DNA of 64,000 bases from Siderastrea siderea (lineage: Eukaryota > Cnidaria > Anthozoa > Scleractinia > Rhizangiidae). This document shows positions 62,576 through 64,000 of the stretch, piece by piece. Each line of letters opens with the position of its first letter. Position 1 is the stretch's first letter. The stretch covers positions 17,455,183-17,519,182 of the forward strand of contig OZ034972.1 of assembly GCA_964030785.1 (NCBI GenBank). Direction: 5' to 3'. Both the position numbers and the translations under genes were made by a program. Under the pieces are notes generated by a model, which was not told the DNA's origin, searched no databases, and was given only the letters and a program-made list of their open reading frames with translations.

Positions 62576-64000
62576 TGATATCTTCATCAACATTAAAATA
62601 CTCTGGGCCATCTAAATCCAAGGCATGAAATATAGCATCACTGTAAGCAGATGAGTAAGGGTCACAGGTTAGCTCCTCTGCTGGAGGAAACTCAGGACCT
62701 TGACAGTCAAATTCTGGTAGCGCATCACAGAAAGGAGACAATATGGATGAGTTGAGACCAGAATCTTCCATTTCTTTCACTTGGACTGAAAGTTGCCATT
62801 GCTTTGGAGCACAAAAGTCTAAGTCACAATGTTTATGTTCAGTGTCCTTTGGAGTTTGCAATGAAGGAGGTGGCTGCTGAGTATTTGCCCAAGTAAGCCA
62901 TCCATCTGCAAGTTGTTTTGCAGTAGTGTCAGCTGCTTCTTCAAGAACAGCATCATCATCCTTTGTCATGTCTCTAACATTTCCTAGAATGACATTCTCA
63001 GGGATACTTGTCTTCTTCAACTTAGATTCCACTGCCAGTGTTGTGCAGTATGTGATGTGCATGTCAGGAGTTTCTTCTGTTAGAACTGATTCTGGTGTTT
63101 CAGCAAGGTCTATGAGCTGAGCATTGTAGCATGGATCACTGCTAGGGCGTGCTGTTTCAGGGGTCACATTACTTGAAATTTGGCTGAGATCAAAGGGACC
63201 ACTGAGAACCTTGACGCCTGGTTGAATGTCTTTACCCTCAATCCAAAGTGGTTGACGGATTACTTGGTATCCCATTAAAGCTGCAGAAAGGGTGACACAG
63301 ACTGTAACAAAATTAAGGCCACGGTGAAGGGATTGTGAATGCTTGTTAACATCCAGTGGCGGTGCTCCGGTAAGAAGGCATGTAATACTAACATGAGGCT
63401 TCTGCGCTGTTGATCCACTTTCACATGATGAGGAGCTATTGGGTACAGAGATGTTTGCGAAGCCTTGAAGTGGATTGTCAAGAGAGCACTGGACCCGAAA
63501 CTGCATACTCGGATGGCGAAAGGTGATGGACGGAGCATAATGATCAACCAATGCTTGAGTCGCATGAAGGTGGTTCTCTCCAAAGAGCATTGGCCATACG
63601 AGACCTGGAACTACGAGCATAGTAAAGACAGTTTCTGTTTGGTTTTCCCATGTGATGGGGATTTGCATAGTGGCAACTGCTTTAAGATCAGACTTTGAAT
63701 CGGCAGAGGTAACAGAAATGGGTTCTTCAAGGGCACAATACTTGAGGTCAGGTCGATTGGATGCAACACAATCAGCATGTACTTTGCTCACAAGGGATAC
63801 AGAACAGCAACTATCCAATGGCAAGGGCAGTGGTTCACCTGCAGATGTAACAGAGGTCCACAAGATATTACGCTGACATAACTGAGTTTGTGGCTTTCCT
63901 GAATGTGCTGGGATGGTAACGGCAGGTAATCCAAATAATGGAGTAGATGTCGATGGCTGATCAAATGAAGCTGGAGGTGGTGGTCGTGAAGCGGAGGGTG
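62559..64000 (-). pseudogene. Gypsy-type polyprotein: protease and linker, open to window edge
   Basis: A minus frame enters from base 64000 (PSASRPPPPASFDQPS) and stays open to a stop at 62559. Around 63815 is LPLPLDSCCSVSLVS, placed like a retropepsin active site although the usual D-S/T-G has become D-S-C, followed by a PGLVWPMLFGENHLHATQA segment (about 63600) typical of the protease C-terminal half. The rest is a Thr/Ser/Pro- and acid-rich linker. It ends NVDEDIMKRIL, where RT should follow; instead the integrase tail appears in another frame, so RT, RNase H and most of integrase were deleted. Confidence 0.75.

Overview
The window looks like repeat-rich animal DNA. The mix of Polinton/Maverick genes, Penelope-like elements with a GIY-YIG nuclease, Ty3/gypsy and BEL/Pao relics, LINEs, many small terminal-inverted-repeat (TIR) elements and tRNA-derived repeats suggests a cnidarian, most likely an anthozoan such as a stony coral. 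That placement is an inference. There are no operons, ribosome-binding sites, rRNA genes or CRISPR arrays. The only sequence that looks like a conserved host gene is one 101-bp phosphoglycerate kinase exon with clean splice sites on the minus strand at 53638-53738.

Layout. 1-2060: ~96-bp minisatellite. 2060-5115: piled-up LTR-retrotransposon relics (BEL/Pao, Ty3/gypsy with a recognisable LTR, and a third pol fragment). 5330-7430: diverged ~145-bp tandem repeat interrupted by a TTAA-flanked MITE. 8300-24290: Polinton/Maverick-derived block. Its integrase and a fibre-like gene are on the minus strand at the left, and its structural genes and adenovirus-type protease are on the plus strand at the right. 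Most genes carry frameshifts or stops. The block is interrupted by a large palindrome (9939-15641), itself invaded by a TTA-flanked element that holds a second TTA-flanked element, and by a solo LTR. 24300-34800: mostly non-coding, with a TA-flanked MITE, a paired minisatellite, a perfect 40-bp palindrome and an inverted LINE relic. 34829-37831: a LINE whose 912-codon frame is still open. 40665-46060 and 57190-61290: copies of one dispersed repeat, each loaded with different transposons. The two copies act as each other's empty sites, so several insertions can be bounded closely. 46830-52015: a family of TAA-flanked MITEs and foldbacks between inverted arms. 57992-61191: a head-to-head Penelope-like element with one 12-bp target duplication. 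61651-64000: the 3' part of an internally deleted gypsy-type retrotransposon that runs off the right edge.

Genes working together: only the Polinton genes form a set (integration, capsid, maturation protease, fibre). No DNA polymerase B or packaging ATPase was seen, and the set is broken, so this is a relic. Several of its frames share an odd arrangement in which a TATA-like word sits within about 6-15 bp of the start codon. The most interesting material is the detailed transposon structure: two elements with exact 9-bp target duplications that share an unknown reading frame, a THAP-domain element with TTAA target sites, a tRNA-bearing element with a 9-bp duplication, and the Polinton-end palindrome.
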